DNA of 64,000 nucleotides, taken from assembly GCA_019638385.1 (NCBI GenBank), contig JAHBTW010000007.1:124001-188000 (forward strand), read 5' to 3'. A program made the position numbers and the translations under genes. This document shows, piece by piece, positions 52,155-60,353 of this stretch. Numbering within the stretch: position 1 is the stretch's first letter; each line of letters starts with the position of its first letter. The notes under the pieces are model-generated. The model was not told where the DNA came from. It worked only from the letters and a program-made list of their open reading frames with translations, and did no database searches. Source of the DNA: Saprospiraceae bacterium (GTDB lineage Bacteria; Bacteroidota; Bacteroidia; Chitinophagales; Saprospiraceae).

Positions 52155-52940
52155 TCACAATCCTCTCGTCCGGCCTCCATCCACCGTGATGTTCGTACCG
52201 TTGATGTAGGCAGCGGCCGGCGTGGCTAAGAAAGCGGCAGCGGCGGCCACTTCTTCCGGTTCGGCAAATCGCTGTGCCGGCACGCTCATGCGCATGGCCG
52301 TGGCCACTTCCTCGAAACCGAGGTCGGCGCGGGCTGCTTTTTTTTCTATCAATTCGCGCAGACGGTCGGTGTCGGTAAGGCCGGGCAGTACATTGTTCAC
52401 GGTGATGCCGTGCCGGCCCAGTTCGTTGGCTAAGGTTTTGGCCCAGTTGGCTACTGCCGCGCGCACGGTATTCGATACGCCGAGGTCGTCTAACGGCGCT
52501 TTTACGGAAGTGGAAATGACGTTGATAATACGGCCGTACCCTTCGCGAATCATACCCGGAACCACCAACTGCGACAGCATTTGGTTGATGAGCAGGTGAT
52601 TGTGAAAGGCTGCCTCAAACTCCTCCAAAGTAGCCTCCAGAATGGGTCCGCCGGCCGGCCCGCCGGTGTTGTTGACGAGGATATGAATGGGTTTGGACAG
52701 CAACAGACCGGATACTTTTTGGCGCAAGTCGGTGTGATTGGTAAAATCGGCGGCCAGAAAACTGTGTTCCTGCCCGGGGCGGCGCTTCATCTGCCGGGTG
52801 ATGGCGGCCATGAGTTCCGGCGAACGGGAAACTAAGATGACGTTGGCGCCGAGCGCCGCCAGTTCAATGGCAATGGCCTTGCCGATGCCTTTACTGCTTC
52901 CGCCCACCAGAGCGTTTTTTCCGTTGAGATTTAAATTCAT
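52155..52940 (-). CDS. SDR-family oxidoreductase with altered active site
   Basis: 261 residues. The Rossmann glycine motif GGSSKGIG (13-20) and NNTGG (NNAG equivalent) are present, and the C-terminus has the INGTNITVDGG strand. The catalytic YxxxK is replaced: SNTVRAAVANWAK aligns S and R where Tyr and Lys are expected. Related SDRs with this SNxxR pattern exist, so it may be a natural subgroup. It is divergent from the 3-hydroxyanthranilate dioxygenase gene, which suggests, but does not prove, a link to tryptophan breakdown. Confidence 0.85.
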   Translation of the reverse strand: MNLNLNGKNALVGGSSKGIGKAIAIELAALGANVILVSRSPELMAAITRQMKRRPGQEHSFLAADFTNHTDLRQKVSGLLLSKPIHILVNNTGGPAGGPILEATLEEFEAAFHNHLLINQMLSQLVVPGMIREGYGRIINVISTSVKAPLDDLGVSNTVRAAVANWAKTLANELGRHGITVNNVLPGLTDTDRLRELIEKKAARADLGFEEVATAMRMSVPAQRFAEPEEVAAAAAFLATPAAAYINGTNITVDGGRTRGL

Positions 52941-53003
52941 GTGTTAGATTGGGTTATTTCACGGCAATTTTAACGTATTTTTACCACAAAATCATACTGC
53001 CTT

Positions 53004-53522
53004 ATGCCGATAGCCAAACCTTTCAACCTTCATCAGTGGATTGAAGATAACCGCCACCTGCTGCAACCGCCGGTAGGTAATCACCAGATATACAAGGCCA
53101 ACGACGACTACATCGTCATGATCGTGGGCGGCCCCAACGGACGCAAAGACTATCACTTCGAAGACGGCGAAGAGCTTTTTTACCAAATTCAGGGCGACAT
53201 CAGCGTCAAGATCATCAACGACGACGGCTCGCCGGAAACCATCCACATCCGCGAAGGCGAGATGTTTCTGCTCCCGCCCCGCGTGCCGCACTCGCCGCAG
53301 CGCCCCGCCGATACGGTGGGCTTGGTGATAGAGCGCTACCGCAAGCCCGGCGAAACGGACAAGCTGATGTGGTTTTGTGAAAATTGCAACCACCAACTCT
53401 ACGCAGCCGGCTTTGAACTCAAAGACATCGGTACGCAAATCAAAGCGGCCATACAGGATTTTATGGCCTCGGAAGCGCATCGCACCTGCAAAAACTGTGG
53501 AACGGTGATGGAGCGGGTGTGA
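53004..53522 (+). CDS. nbaC: 3-hydroxyanthranilate 3,4-dioxygenase
   Basis: 172 residues, a cupin enzyme of the kynurenine route to quinolinate and NAD. The iron ligands lie in YHFEDGEELFYQ (His and Glu) and in RVPHSPQRP. The C-terminal rubredoxin-like site CENC ... CKNC is present, as in the bacterial enzymes. Complete length. No other kynurenine-pathway gene is visible in the window, so the rest of the pathway should be elsewhere. Confidence 0.94.
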   Translation: MPIAKPFNLHQWIEDNRHLLQPPVGNHQIYKANDDYIVMIVGGPNGRKDYHFEDGEELFYQIQGDISVKIINDDGSPETIHIREGEMFLLPPRVPHSPQRPADTVGLVIERYRKPGETDKLMWFCENCNHQLYAAGFELKDIGTQIKAAIQDFMASEAHRTCKNCGTVMERV

Positions 53523-53621
53523 GAATGGGCGGCACTTCAACGAGCGTGTATGAGACGGTTTCGCAAACCTTAGCGGCGGGTGGAAAGGAGCGGGTATGCT
53601 GCCGAAGGCAAAAAATAAAAT

Positions 53622-54419
53622 ATGGACAAAACGACAAAAACAATTCTCATAACTATGCTCTCTTTCGGAGCATATTTCGTTTTGGATGAACTCTTTTTTA
53701 AAGAACTGAGAACCGGGCTAAACGAGGTCATCAATCAAATCGGGGTCAGCCATCTGATTACTTATTTGGTTGTCGGAACGCCCATCTATGCAGGCGTTTT
53801 GTTCATGCACTCGCACAAGTTTTTTTTTCACAGCCTGGGCCTCGACAAATCCATCCTGAAAGGCGTTTTTCGGTCTCTGCTTTTTACGCTTCCGATGTTC
53901 ATCGGATTTGCCGTTGTTTTTGAATTCAGTGCCGATATTACCCTGAATAAAGTGTTGGTAACAGTGATCGCGGCCGGTTTCTTTGAAGAACTGTTTTTCA
54001 GAGGCTTTCTGTTCGGTCAGCTATACAGATATACTAAGCTGGGTTTTATTCCCTCCATCCTGCTCGGTGCGTTGCTATTTGCTGCCGCTCACCTATACCA
54101 GAGTCAGGAATTTTATACGCTGGTCGGGATTTTCGCAGTCACCTTTTTGGGCGCCCTGCTTTTCGCCTGGCTGTACGCAGAATGGAATTTTAATTTGTGG
54201 GTTCCGGTGTGTATGCACCTGTTTATGAATCTATCCTGGTTGCTCTTTTCGGTTTCCGACAATGCGCTCGGCGGAGTTTATGCCAATGTATTCAGAGTGC
54301 TGACCATTGCTCTGGCGATCTCTTTCACGGTTATTTACAAAATAAAAACGAAAAGAAAGCTGGAAGTGAACAGACGTACACTTTGGATGAAAAAGGAACA
54401 ATCTGAGGGACAAGACTAA
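53622..54419 (+). CDS. CPBP-family intramembrane metalloprotease
   Basis: 265 residues with about seven or eight membrane segments. The conserved motifs are EELFFRGFLFG (motif 1, EExxxR) near residue 122 and a histidine in AAAHLYQS (motif 2), followed by HLFMNLSW (motif 3). CPBP proteases include CAAX processing enzymes and bacteriocin-immunity proteins; no peptide gene is evident here. It precedes lpxH by 11 bases on the same strand. Confidence 0.85.
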   Translation: MDKTTKTILITMLSFGAYFVLDELFFKELRTGLNEVINQIGVSHLITYLVVGTPIYAGVLFMHSHKFFFHSLGLDKSILKGVFRSLLFTLPMFIGFAVVFEFSADITLNKVLVTVIAAGFFEELFFRGFLFGQLYRYTKLGFIPSILLGALLFAAAHLYQSQEFYTLVGIFAVTFLGALLFAWLYAEWNFNLWVPVCMHLFMNLSWLLFSVSDNALGGVYANVFRVLTIALAISFTVIYKIKTKRKLEVNRRTLWMKKEQSEGQD

Positions 54420-54430
54420 GCTGTATCATC

Positions 54431-55219
54431 ATGCAAAAGACCTATTTCGCTTCCGATTTTCATCTCGGCGTGCCCGGTCGGCTGAGCAGCGCCGAGCGCG
54501 AAAAACAGATCGTGCGCTGGCTCGATCAATGCAGCCGCGATGCGGAGGCCATTTATTTGGTGGGCGATGTGTTCGACTTTTGGTTCGAGTACCGCACGGT
54601 GATGCCCAAAGGGTATGTGCGCCTGCTGGGCAAACTCGCCGAACTCCGCGACGGCGGCCTGCCCATTTATTTCTTCACCGGCAACCACGACATGTGGGTG
54701 TTCCGGTTTTTTGAAGACGAGCTCGGCATTCCCACCTACCGGAAGCCCATTGTGCGCGAGATACAAGGCCGCACTTTTTTCATCGGGCACGGCGACGGCC
54801 TCGGCCCCAACGACTACGGTTACAAGCGCATCAAAAGGGTATTTGCCCATCCGTTCAATCAGTGGCTGTTTGAGCGACTGCATCCCAATTTCGGCATCGG
54901 ACTGGCTAATTTTTGGTCGGGCCGGAGCCGCTCTTTGTATCCCGAAGCGCCGGCTTTTCTGGGCGAGGAAAACGAATGGCTCGTGGCGTATGCCAATCGA
55001 AAATTGGATACCGTGCCGGCAGATTTTTTCATCTTCGGCCACCGCCACATTCCCATTGATCATGCGCTAAAAAACGGAAGCTCCCGTTATATCAACACCG
55101 GTGAATGGCTCTATGCCTGCTCTTATGCCGTTTTTGATGGCGAACAGTTGGAAATCCGTTTTTTTGAGCAGGACAAGGGCCGGGTTTTCGGCAACCGGGG
55201 CGATTTGTACCCCCATTAA
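54431..55219 (+). CDS. lpxH: UDP-2,3-diacylglucosamine diphosphatase LpxH-like
   Basis: 262 residues. It removes UMP from UDP-diacylglucosamine in lipid A synthesis. The metallophosphoesterase motifs SDFHLG (8-13), GDVFDFW, GNHDMW, GHGDG and the C-terminal GHRHIP are in order, matching the LpxH type found in Bacteroidota. It acts at the inner-membrane face. The following gene starts 15 bases after its stop. Confidence 0.9.
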   Translation: MQKTYFASDFHLGVPGRLSSAEREKQIVRWLDQCSRDAEAIYLVGDVFDFWFEYRTVMPKGYVRLLGKLAELRDGGLPIYFFTGNHDMWVFRFFEDELGIPTYRKPIVREIQGRTFFIGHGDGLGPNDYGYKRIKRVFAHPFNQWLFERLHPNFGIGLANFWSGRSRSLYPEAPAFLGEENEWLVAYANRKLDTVPADFFIFGHRHIPIDHALKNGSSRYINTGEWLYACSYAVFDGEQLEIRFFEQDKGRVFGNRGDLYPH

Positions 55220-55234
55220 TCAGAACACTTTCAA

Positions 55235-56083
55235 ATGATATTTCCGATGCGCAGGGCTTTTTTGGTTTTGGCAAAGACGGCGCTGCTCTTATGCGGCGGA
55301 CTCCTTTCGACGGTCATGCTCTCTGCCCAACCGGTCTTCAGCCTGCGCTTCCGGATAAATCAACCGGCCACTCTTATTGCCGCCGACAAGCTGCGCCAAT
55401 TGTACATCGTCACACCAGACAACGAGGTCATCAAATACAGTCCCGAAGGCCGGGAGTTATACCGATTCAACAACAACACTCTGGGAACCCTCTCCCTCAT
55501 AGACGCAACCGATCCTTTCAACCTACTGCTCTATTACCCCGATTTTCAGGTGGCTATTTTGTTGGACAGAACGCTCAATCAGTTGGGCCAATTCAATTTG
55601 TGGGAATACGGTCTTTTTCAGCCGCGCGCCATCGGCATGGCCAACGACAACCTTTTGTGGGTATATGACGAAGTCAATTTCACCCTCAAAAAGCTCGACC
55701 GGCAAGGACAAGTGACCGCACAAAGCGATAACCTCAACCTCCTCCTGCCCCGCCCGCCCAAACCGATAGCGCTGCTCGCGCGCAACAACCGCGTGTATAT
55801 GAACGACCCGAGCATGGGCATCTTTGTTTTCGACAACTTCGGACAATACCTGCGCAGCATCCCCGTCACGGGCGCCACTTTTTTTCAGGTACTGGAAGAC
55901 GATACTGTTTGGCGCCGGAGCGAAGGCGTCTGGCTACAATACGATCCCAATACCCAACAAAACCGCCCGGCGCTGTTGCCTCCCGATACCGAAGGCATGG
56001 AGCAAATCATTATCGAACGGGGCCGGCAATATGTGTTGCTGCCCGATGGCGTGGCGGTGTATGAGTTTTCTCAAAAGAAGTAA
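55235..56083 (+). CDS. Exported beta-propeller-like protein, unknown
   Basis: 282 residues. A hydrophobic signal ends at VMLSAQ. The rest shows repeated short strands (QLYIVTPDNEVIKYSPEG, LLWVYDEVNFTLKKLDRQG, VYMNDPSMGIFVFDNFGQ) like NHL or six-bladed propellers. An ATG four codons in (55247) may be the true start. Function unknown; it follows lpxH closely. Confidence 0.7.
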   Translation: MIFPMRRAFLVLAKTALLLCGGLLSTVMLSAQPVFSLRFRINQPATLIAADKLRQLYIVTPDNEVIKYSPEGRELYRFNNNTLGTLSLIDATDPFNLLLYYPDFQVAILLDRTLNQLGQFNLWEYGLFQPRAIGMANDNLLWVYDEVNFTLKKLDRQGQVTAQSDNLNLLLPRPPKPIALLARNNRVYMNDPSMGIFVFDNFGQYLRSIPVTGATFFQVLEDDTVWRRSEGVWLQYDPNTQQNRPALLPPDTEGMEQIIIERGRQYVLLPDGVAVYEFSQKK

Positions 56084-56539
56084 AAGGCGCTGCACCGAGC
56101 GGAGTCGAGGTGCAAAAGTAAAAAGTTTACCGGCTGTGGCTCGGCATGCCGCGACAGAGGTGCAGTTGGCCAACCATGTCTCAACCCGCTCTATCAGTCC
56201 GTCTGAATGCTTCGAGCCGGTGATGAGCCGTCGCGACGTTTACAAAATTTCTTTTTATCACTATTGGTCACACAATAGAAAAAAGAAATTTAATTTGCAA
56301 TTGACCTTTAATTTCATTTGTTTATCCAATTTAATTTTTTTATAAAATACTTTTTTTCTGATTTGATACGGAACGCCCATCCTCCTTTCGTTGCAATATT
56401 TTTCTTTTTCATTTGAAAATCAACTTCATACGTCGTATCTTTGCATCGGGTAAACTATTAGTGTGTTTAAAACACTAAGTAAAATTATGTTTGCTCCGGT
56501 TTTGAACTCATTTGATTTACCAAAAAAATCCTTGACAGC
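56084..56539. other. 456-bp intergenic region with repeat fragment and glycogen-module gene leader
   Basis: The first ~45 bases hold the word GCACCGAGCGGAGTCGAGGTGC, a short hairpin-forming repeat common in Bacteroidota spacers. A very AT-rich stretch (56260-56420) follows, then the promoter at 56412-56443. A hairpin with 7-base arms (TTAGTGT 56458-56464, ACACTAA 56472-56478) lies in the transcript leader. No gene was found. Confidence 0.6.
56412..56443 (+). promoter_or_regulatory. Bacteroidota promoter of the glycogen-module gene
   Basis: TTTG at 56412-56415 and TATCTTTG at 56436-56443 are separated by 20 bases, the ideal form of the TTTG / TAnnTTTG promoter. The start of transcription should be near 56450, giving a ~90-base leader with an inverted repeat right after it. 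Such a hairpin could be an operator or a stability element. Confidence 0.75.
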
Positions 56540-57268
56540 ATGTTGAAGAAGTCATATTCCAAAACCAAGCCGGTGTGCAAAGTAACCTTTGCGCTGGCCG
56601 TAGAAGCTGCACCGAATGCAGAGCGGGTTGTTCTGCTCGGCGATTTCAACGAATGGAATACCTCCGAAGGCTCGGAGATGAAAAAGAACAAAACGCACTT
56701 TGAAACCACGCTCGAACTGGCCGCCGGCCGCAGCTACGAGTTTCGGTACCTCATTGACGGCAAGCGCTGGGAAAACGACTGGGATGCCGACGGCTACATG
56801 CCTTCTCCCTTTGCCGGGATTACCAACTCAGTACTCGTTTTAGAGGCCGTAGCCGCAGCGGAACCGAAAGCAGAATCGAAACCGGCTGCGAAAGCCGAAC
56901 CGAAAGTGGCCGCCAAACCGGCTGCAAAAACTACTGCCAAGCCTGTTGCGAAAGCCGAACCGAAAGTGGCCGCCAAACCGGCTGCAAAAACTACTGCCAA
57001 GCCTGTTGCGAAAATCGAGCCGAAAGTAGCCGCCAAACCGGCTGCAAAAACTGCTGCCAAGCCGGCTGCGAAAATCGAGCCGAAAGTAGCCGCCAAACCG
57101 GCTGCAAAAACTGCTGCCAAGCCGGCTGCGAAAATCGAGCCGAAAGTAGCCGCCAAACCGGCTGCAAAAACTGCTGCCAAACCGGCTGCCAAGCCCGCCG
57201 CTCCTAAAGCAACCGCTAAACCGGCTGCTCCCGCTAAAGACGACAAGAAGAAAACCGGCCGCAAATAA
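56540..57268 (+). CDS. CBM48 glycogen-binding domain with lysine/alanine/proline-rich histone-like tail
   Basis: 242 residues. Residues ~10-100 form an early-set CBM48-type module (VVLLGDFNEWN ... YEFRYLIDGKRWENDWDADG), as in AMPK-beta and glycogen-branching enzymes. From ~105 to the end is a tail of five 20-residue repeats (PKVAAKPAAKTTAKPVA) closing with KDDKKKTGRK, resembling H1-like DNA-binding tails. No catalytic domain is present. The combination could tether glycogen to DNA or a polyanion, or make a charged matrix; both are inference. It is followed 48 bases later by a tail-less sister gene. Confidence 0.85.
   Translation: MLKKSYSKTKPVCKVTFALAVEAAPNAERVVLLGDFNEWNTSEGSEMKKNKTHFETTLELAAGRSYEFRYLIDGKRWENDWDADGYMPSPFAGITNSVLVLEAVAAAEPKAESKPAAKAEPKVAAKPAAKTTAKPVAKAEPKVAAKPAAKTTAKPVAKIEPKVAAKPAAKTAAKPAAKIEPKVAAKPAAKTAAKPAAKIEPKVAAKPAAKTAAKPAAKPAAPKATAKPAAPAKDDKKKTGRK
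56881..57180 (+). repeat. Five-copy 60-bp coding repeat
   Basis: Five nearly identical 60-base units encode the 20-residue AKPAAK-type repeat. Units 1-2 carry GCCGAACC and units 3-5 ATCGAGCC, so they fall in two sub-families, which suggests stepwise expansion. Copy number is likely to vary between strains. Confidence 0.95.
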
Positions 57269-57316
57269 AACCGGCCAATAATCTACTTATTTCCTTCACC
57301 ATTAACCATTAATGAA

Positions 57317-57628
57317 ATGATCACCAAACAGTTTATGAAGTCCAAAGCCTTGTGCAAAGCTACTTTCACGCTGCCGGCTGAATTGGCACCGGAAGCCAAG
57401 CAAGTATTGCTCGTGGGCGAATTCAACGGCTGGAATGCTGAAAACGGCATCCAGATGAAGAAACAAAAAGACGGCATTTTTAAAGCAGTAGTAGAATTGG
57501 AAACCGGCAAGGAGTTCCAGTTTCGCTACCTCGTTGACGGCCAAAACTGGCTCAACGACAATGCTGCCGACAAGTACACACCGACGCCGTTCGGCGTGGA
57601 AAACAGCGTTGTGGTTACCCTCAACTAA
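57317..57628 (+). CDS. Stand-alone CBM48 glycogen-binding domain protein
   Basis: 103 residues, only one early-set module: VLLVGEFNGWNAENGIQM ... EFQFRYLVDGQNWLND. It aligns along its length with the first part of the preceding gene, so the two arose by duplication and the tail was gained or lost in one copy. It probably binds alpha-glucan or regulates a glycogen enzyme. A strong terminator hairpin lies ~195 bases downstream. Confidence 0.88.
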   Translation: MITKQFMKSKALCKATFTLPAELAPEAKQVLLVGEFNGWNAENGIQMKKQKDGIFKAVVELETGKEFQFRYLVDGQNWLNDNAADKYTPTPFGVENSVVVTLN

Positions 57629-57653
57629 TCTCGTCTCAGAGAAAAAGTACTGA

Positions 57654-57814
57654 AGGAACGTGGCGTGGATAAGTTGCCTTATTTCGGCGAGACTATTTTT
57701 TCATCAGGCAAGGCGCGAGGAGGGAAGATAGCAGCGCTACCTGACCGACGAAGCAACGCAGTATGATGGAAAAAGCGGCCGACCAAATCGGTAAGTTATT
57801 CACGACACGTTCCT
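57654..57814. repeat. Intergenic element bounded by 19-bp inverted repeats
   Basis: AGGAACGTGGCGTGGATAA at 57654-57672 and its complement at 57796-57814 match at 17 of 19 positions. The 123 bases between them hold further weak palindromes and a purine-rich stretch (GCGAGGAGGGAAGATAGCAG). No ORF. It resembles a short mobile or structural RNA element. Confidence 0.6.
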
Positions 57815-57822
57815 CCTAATGG

Positions 57823-57862
57823 CAAGCGCCATCCCTCGTAAGAAGGATGGCGCTTGTTTTTT
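57823..57862 (+). terminator. Intrinsic terminator of the glycogen-module operon
   Basis: A perfect 12-base stem, CAAGCGCCATCC (57823-57834) with 57845-57856, a 10-base loop and a run of six T directly after it on the plus strand. This is the best intrinsic terminator seen in the window. It ends transcription before the convergent deaD gene. Confidence 0.85.
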
Positions 57863-57882
57863 GCGGCAAGTGCGGGATGCGA

Positions 57883-59598
57883 TTAGCTCTCAATGCTCAC
57901 GCGCACCTTTTTGCCTTTGATCTTCACGCCCGACATGCCGCGCATTACTTCCTCTACCAAAGTGGCGGGTACGTCCACGCTGCAATATTTGTCGAAGATG
58001 TCAATCTGGCCCAGTACGCTGCCCGGTATGCCCGACTCGCCGGCGATGGCGCCCACGATGTTGGAAGGGCTGATCTTCTCCTGCTTGCCGATGTTGATGA
58101 CCAATCGCGTCATGCTGCTGTTGCGGCCGGTAGGATACGGCTTGCCCGATTTCTTGTCGAAGCGCTCGCCGCGCGGGGTGGAGCGCTCGGCATAACCGCC
58201 GCGATTTTTCCCGCCCGGCTGGAAAGCCGTCTTTTGGAAGGGTTCGCGTTTTCCGGCGCTTTTGCGGTCGGCAGCCCCGTCTATGTTTTCCTGTACAAAT
58301 TCGTTTTTCAGTTCGCCGAAGTTGAGTTTGGCCAATGCTGCCACTACCTGCTCCGTCGTAAGGCCCGCCTCGATGAGTTTGGGCAACAGCCCTTCAAACG
58401 ACTCTAAGCCGCCCGCTTCCACGGTTTGGATGATGCGGTTGGTAAATTGTTGCCGGCGCATGCGCACCACGTCCTGGAAAGTCGGCACGGCCATGCGTTC
58501 CACTTCCACTTTGGTGTAGCGGGAGATTTCAGACAAGCGGCGGCGTTCACCGCCGGTCACTAAGGAAAAGGCTTTACCGGTTCTGCCGGCGCGGCCCGTT
58601 CTGCCGATGCGGTGTACATAGTTTTCGGGGTCGAACGGCATGTCGAAGTTGATAACGGCATCTACGTCGTCCACGTCGAGGCCGCGGGCGGCCACATCGG
58701 TCGCGATGAGCAGTTTGATGCCGCCATTGCGAAAGCGCTTCATCACCACGTTGCGGGCCGCTTGCGGTAAGTCGCCGTGCAATGCCTCAGCCGGGTAGCC
58801 GCGCTCGCGCAGTTTTTCGGCGATTTCATCCACCGTGCGTTTTTGATTGCAAAATACCAGCGCGAGTTCCAATTGCTGCACGTCCATGAGCCGGCAAAGG
58901 GCTTCCAATTTGGCGCCGGCCTTCACATCCAGATAATACTGAGTAGTGCTGGCGTTGGTCACCTCGTTGCGCGTCACTTTGATGAGTTCGGCATTGCGCT
59001 GAAAACGTTTGGTGAGTGCCAATATGTCTTTCGACATGGTAGCGGAAAAGAGCACCGTTTGACGCTGCTCCGGCGTTTCGCTGAGGATACTTTCCATGTC
59101 TTCGCGGAAACCCATATTGAGCATTTCGTCGGCCTCGTCAAGTACGACCATTTGCACATTTTCCAACTTGAGGGTTTTGCGACCGATATGGTCAATCACC
59201 CTGCCGGGCGTACCCACTACGATGTTGGCGCCGGTTTTGAGGCCGCGGATTTGCCGGTCGTAAGAATCGCCGCCGAAAATGGCGAGCACTTGTACGCCTT
59301 TTATATGGGCAGACAATTTTTTCATTTCTTCCGCTACTTGGAGGCAAAGCTCGCGGGTAGGGCACAAAATGAGGGCTTGTACGGATTTACTCGCGGTATC
59401 CATGCGCTCTAAGAGCGGGATGCCGAAAGCGGCGGTTTTACCGGTGCCGGTTTGCGCCTGTCCGATGATGTCTTTGCCGGTGAGCAGTACGGGAATGGCC
59501 TCTGCCTGAATGGGCGTGGCGTTGGTGAAGCCCATGTCGGCTACCGCGGAGAGAACAGCCTGCGACAGGCCGAGTTCTACAAAAGTTGTATTGGTCAT
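57883..59598 (-). CDS. deaD: DEAD-box RNA helicase (DeaD/CsdA type)
   Basis: 571 residues. AQTGTGKTAAFG (motif I), VLDEADEMLNMGF (motif II DEAD), SATMS (motif III) and RIGRTGRAGRTG (motif VI) are in order. The C-terminal ~75 residues (RLVINIGKQEKISPSNIVG) match the DbpA-type RNA-binding domain, and the segment before it is basic. It unwinds structured RNA in ribosome assembly and cold adaptation. It has a long 5' leader (~170 bases), as cold-inducible helicase mRNAs often do. Confidence 0.95.
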   Translation of the reverse strand: MTNTTFVELGLSQAVLSAVADMGFTNATPIQAEAIPVLLTGKDIIGQAQTGTGKTAAFGIPLLERMDTASKSVQALILCPTRELCLQVAEEMKKLSAHIKGVQVLAIFGGDSYDRQIRGLKTGANIVVGTPGRVIDHIGRKTLKLENVQMVVLDEADEMLNMGFREDMESILSETPEQRQTVLFSATMSKDILALTKRFQRNAELIKVTRNEVTNASTTQYYLDVKAGAKLEALCRLMDVQQLELALVFCNQKRTVDEIAEKLRERGYPAEALHGDLPQAARNVVMKRFRNGGIKLLIATDVAARGLDVDDVDAVINFDMPFDPENYVHRIGRTGRAGRTGKAFSLVTGGERRRLSEISRYTKVEVERMAVPTFQDVVRMRRQQFTNRIIQTVEAGGLESFEGLLPKLIEAGLTTEQVVAALAKLNFGELKNEFVQENIDGAADRKSAGKREPFQKTAFQPGGKNRGGYAERSTPRGERFDKKSGKPYPTGRNSSMTRLVINIGKQEKISPSNIVGAIAGESGIPGSVLGQIDIFDKYCSVDVPATLVEEVMRGMSGVKIKGKKVRVSIES

Positions 59599-59873
59599 AA
59601 ATCAATATATGGGCATTGAGCTTTCCTGCTTTTTGGCGGAAGCATCATACCCGGTTAACAGATGTATTTCAATCATCCGTTAACGCGCGCCCAAACCTAT
59701 TGATGAAGATAATTCCCGGCACAAGGGAAAGAAACCGCGTTCTATGGATGCCTTGAAAATAATTTCAGGGCGCAAAGGTATAGCGGCTGCAATTATATTC
59801 CAAATGGTTGTTGAAAATTATTGAAAAAAAGTTTTTTGTATGGTAACAGAGGGGGCCGCAGATCAAATGGCGC
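59599..59873 (-). promoter_or_regulatory. deaD promoter and long 5' leader
   Basis: On the minus strand a -33 TTTG (complement of 59802-59805) and a -7 TACCTTTG (complement of 59773-59780) are 21 bases apart. Transcription should begin near 59766, leaving ~170 untranslated bases before the deaD start at 59598. The remaining bases up to the lipoprotein gene show no gene. The leader may hold a temperature- or self-responsive structure; I could not fold it. Confidence 0.6.
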
Positions 59874-60290
59874 CTATTCCCTCTTATAGGTATGAAAAAA
59901 ACAATCGGCGCACATCTCATACATTTCGAGGCGGTCTTTGCTTACTTTGAAGGCCATTTGCCCACCCGACTCGAATACGATGTATTCATTGGTGTACCAA
60001 AATGTATCCTGCCGGGTCTCCAGATGATAGGCCGATTCGAAGATCAAAGAATCATTCTCAAACGCTTTGAAAACAAAATTGTCTATGAGGAGGGCTTGGG
60101 TCATCTTTTTGCTCTCAGGTGTATCCGTCCAACCGCCGAAACCGCCTACGGATTTTTCCCATATCCACTTTCCGTTTACTGCCGTGGCTTTACTCCAATC
60201 ACCATCTTTTTGACAGGATGAAACCAACAACAGCATTACAAAAAATGAAAGCGCCAGGCTTCCGGTTTTTGTCAATTGTCGACGTTCCAT
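59874..60290 (-). CDS. Small lipoprotein, unknown
   Basis: 138 residues. The lipobox LLLVSSC lies near residue 26. The mature part (about 110 residues) has a lipocalin-like opening (NGKWIWEKSVGGFGGWTDTP), a pattern seen in many uncharacterised Bacteroidota lipoproteins. A CADC pair lies near the C-terminus. No function can be given. Confidence 0.7.
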   Translation of the reverse strand: MERRQLTKTGSLALSFFVMLLLVSSCQKDGDWSKATAVNGKWIWEKSVGGFGGWTDTPESKKMTQALLIDNFVFKAFENDSLIFESAYHLETRQDTFWYTNEYIVFESGGQMAFKVSKDRLEMYEMCADCFFHTYKRE

Positions 60291-60353
60291 AACGATGCTT
60301 TTTTAGTTGCTTTTTTTGAAAGACGTCGTAAATAACTTTTTCGTTGGCTTATG

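Noticed and set aside
56794..57264. 156-codon minus-strand ORF of repeated GLAAGLAAVF units
   Set aside because: It is simply the complement of the 60-bp AKPAAK-encoding repeats.
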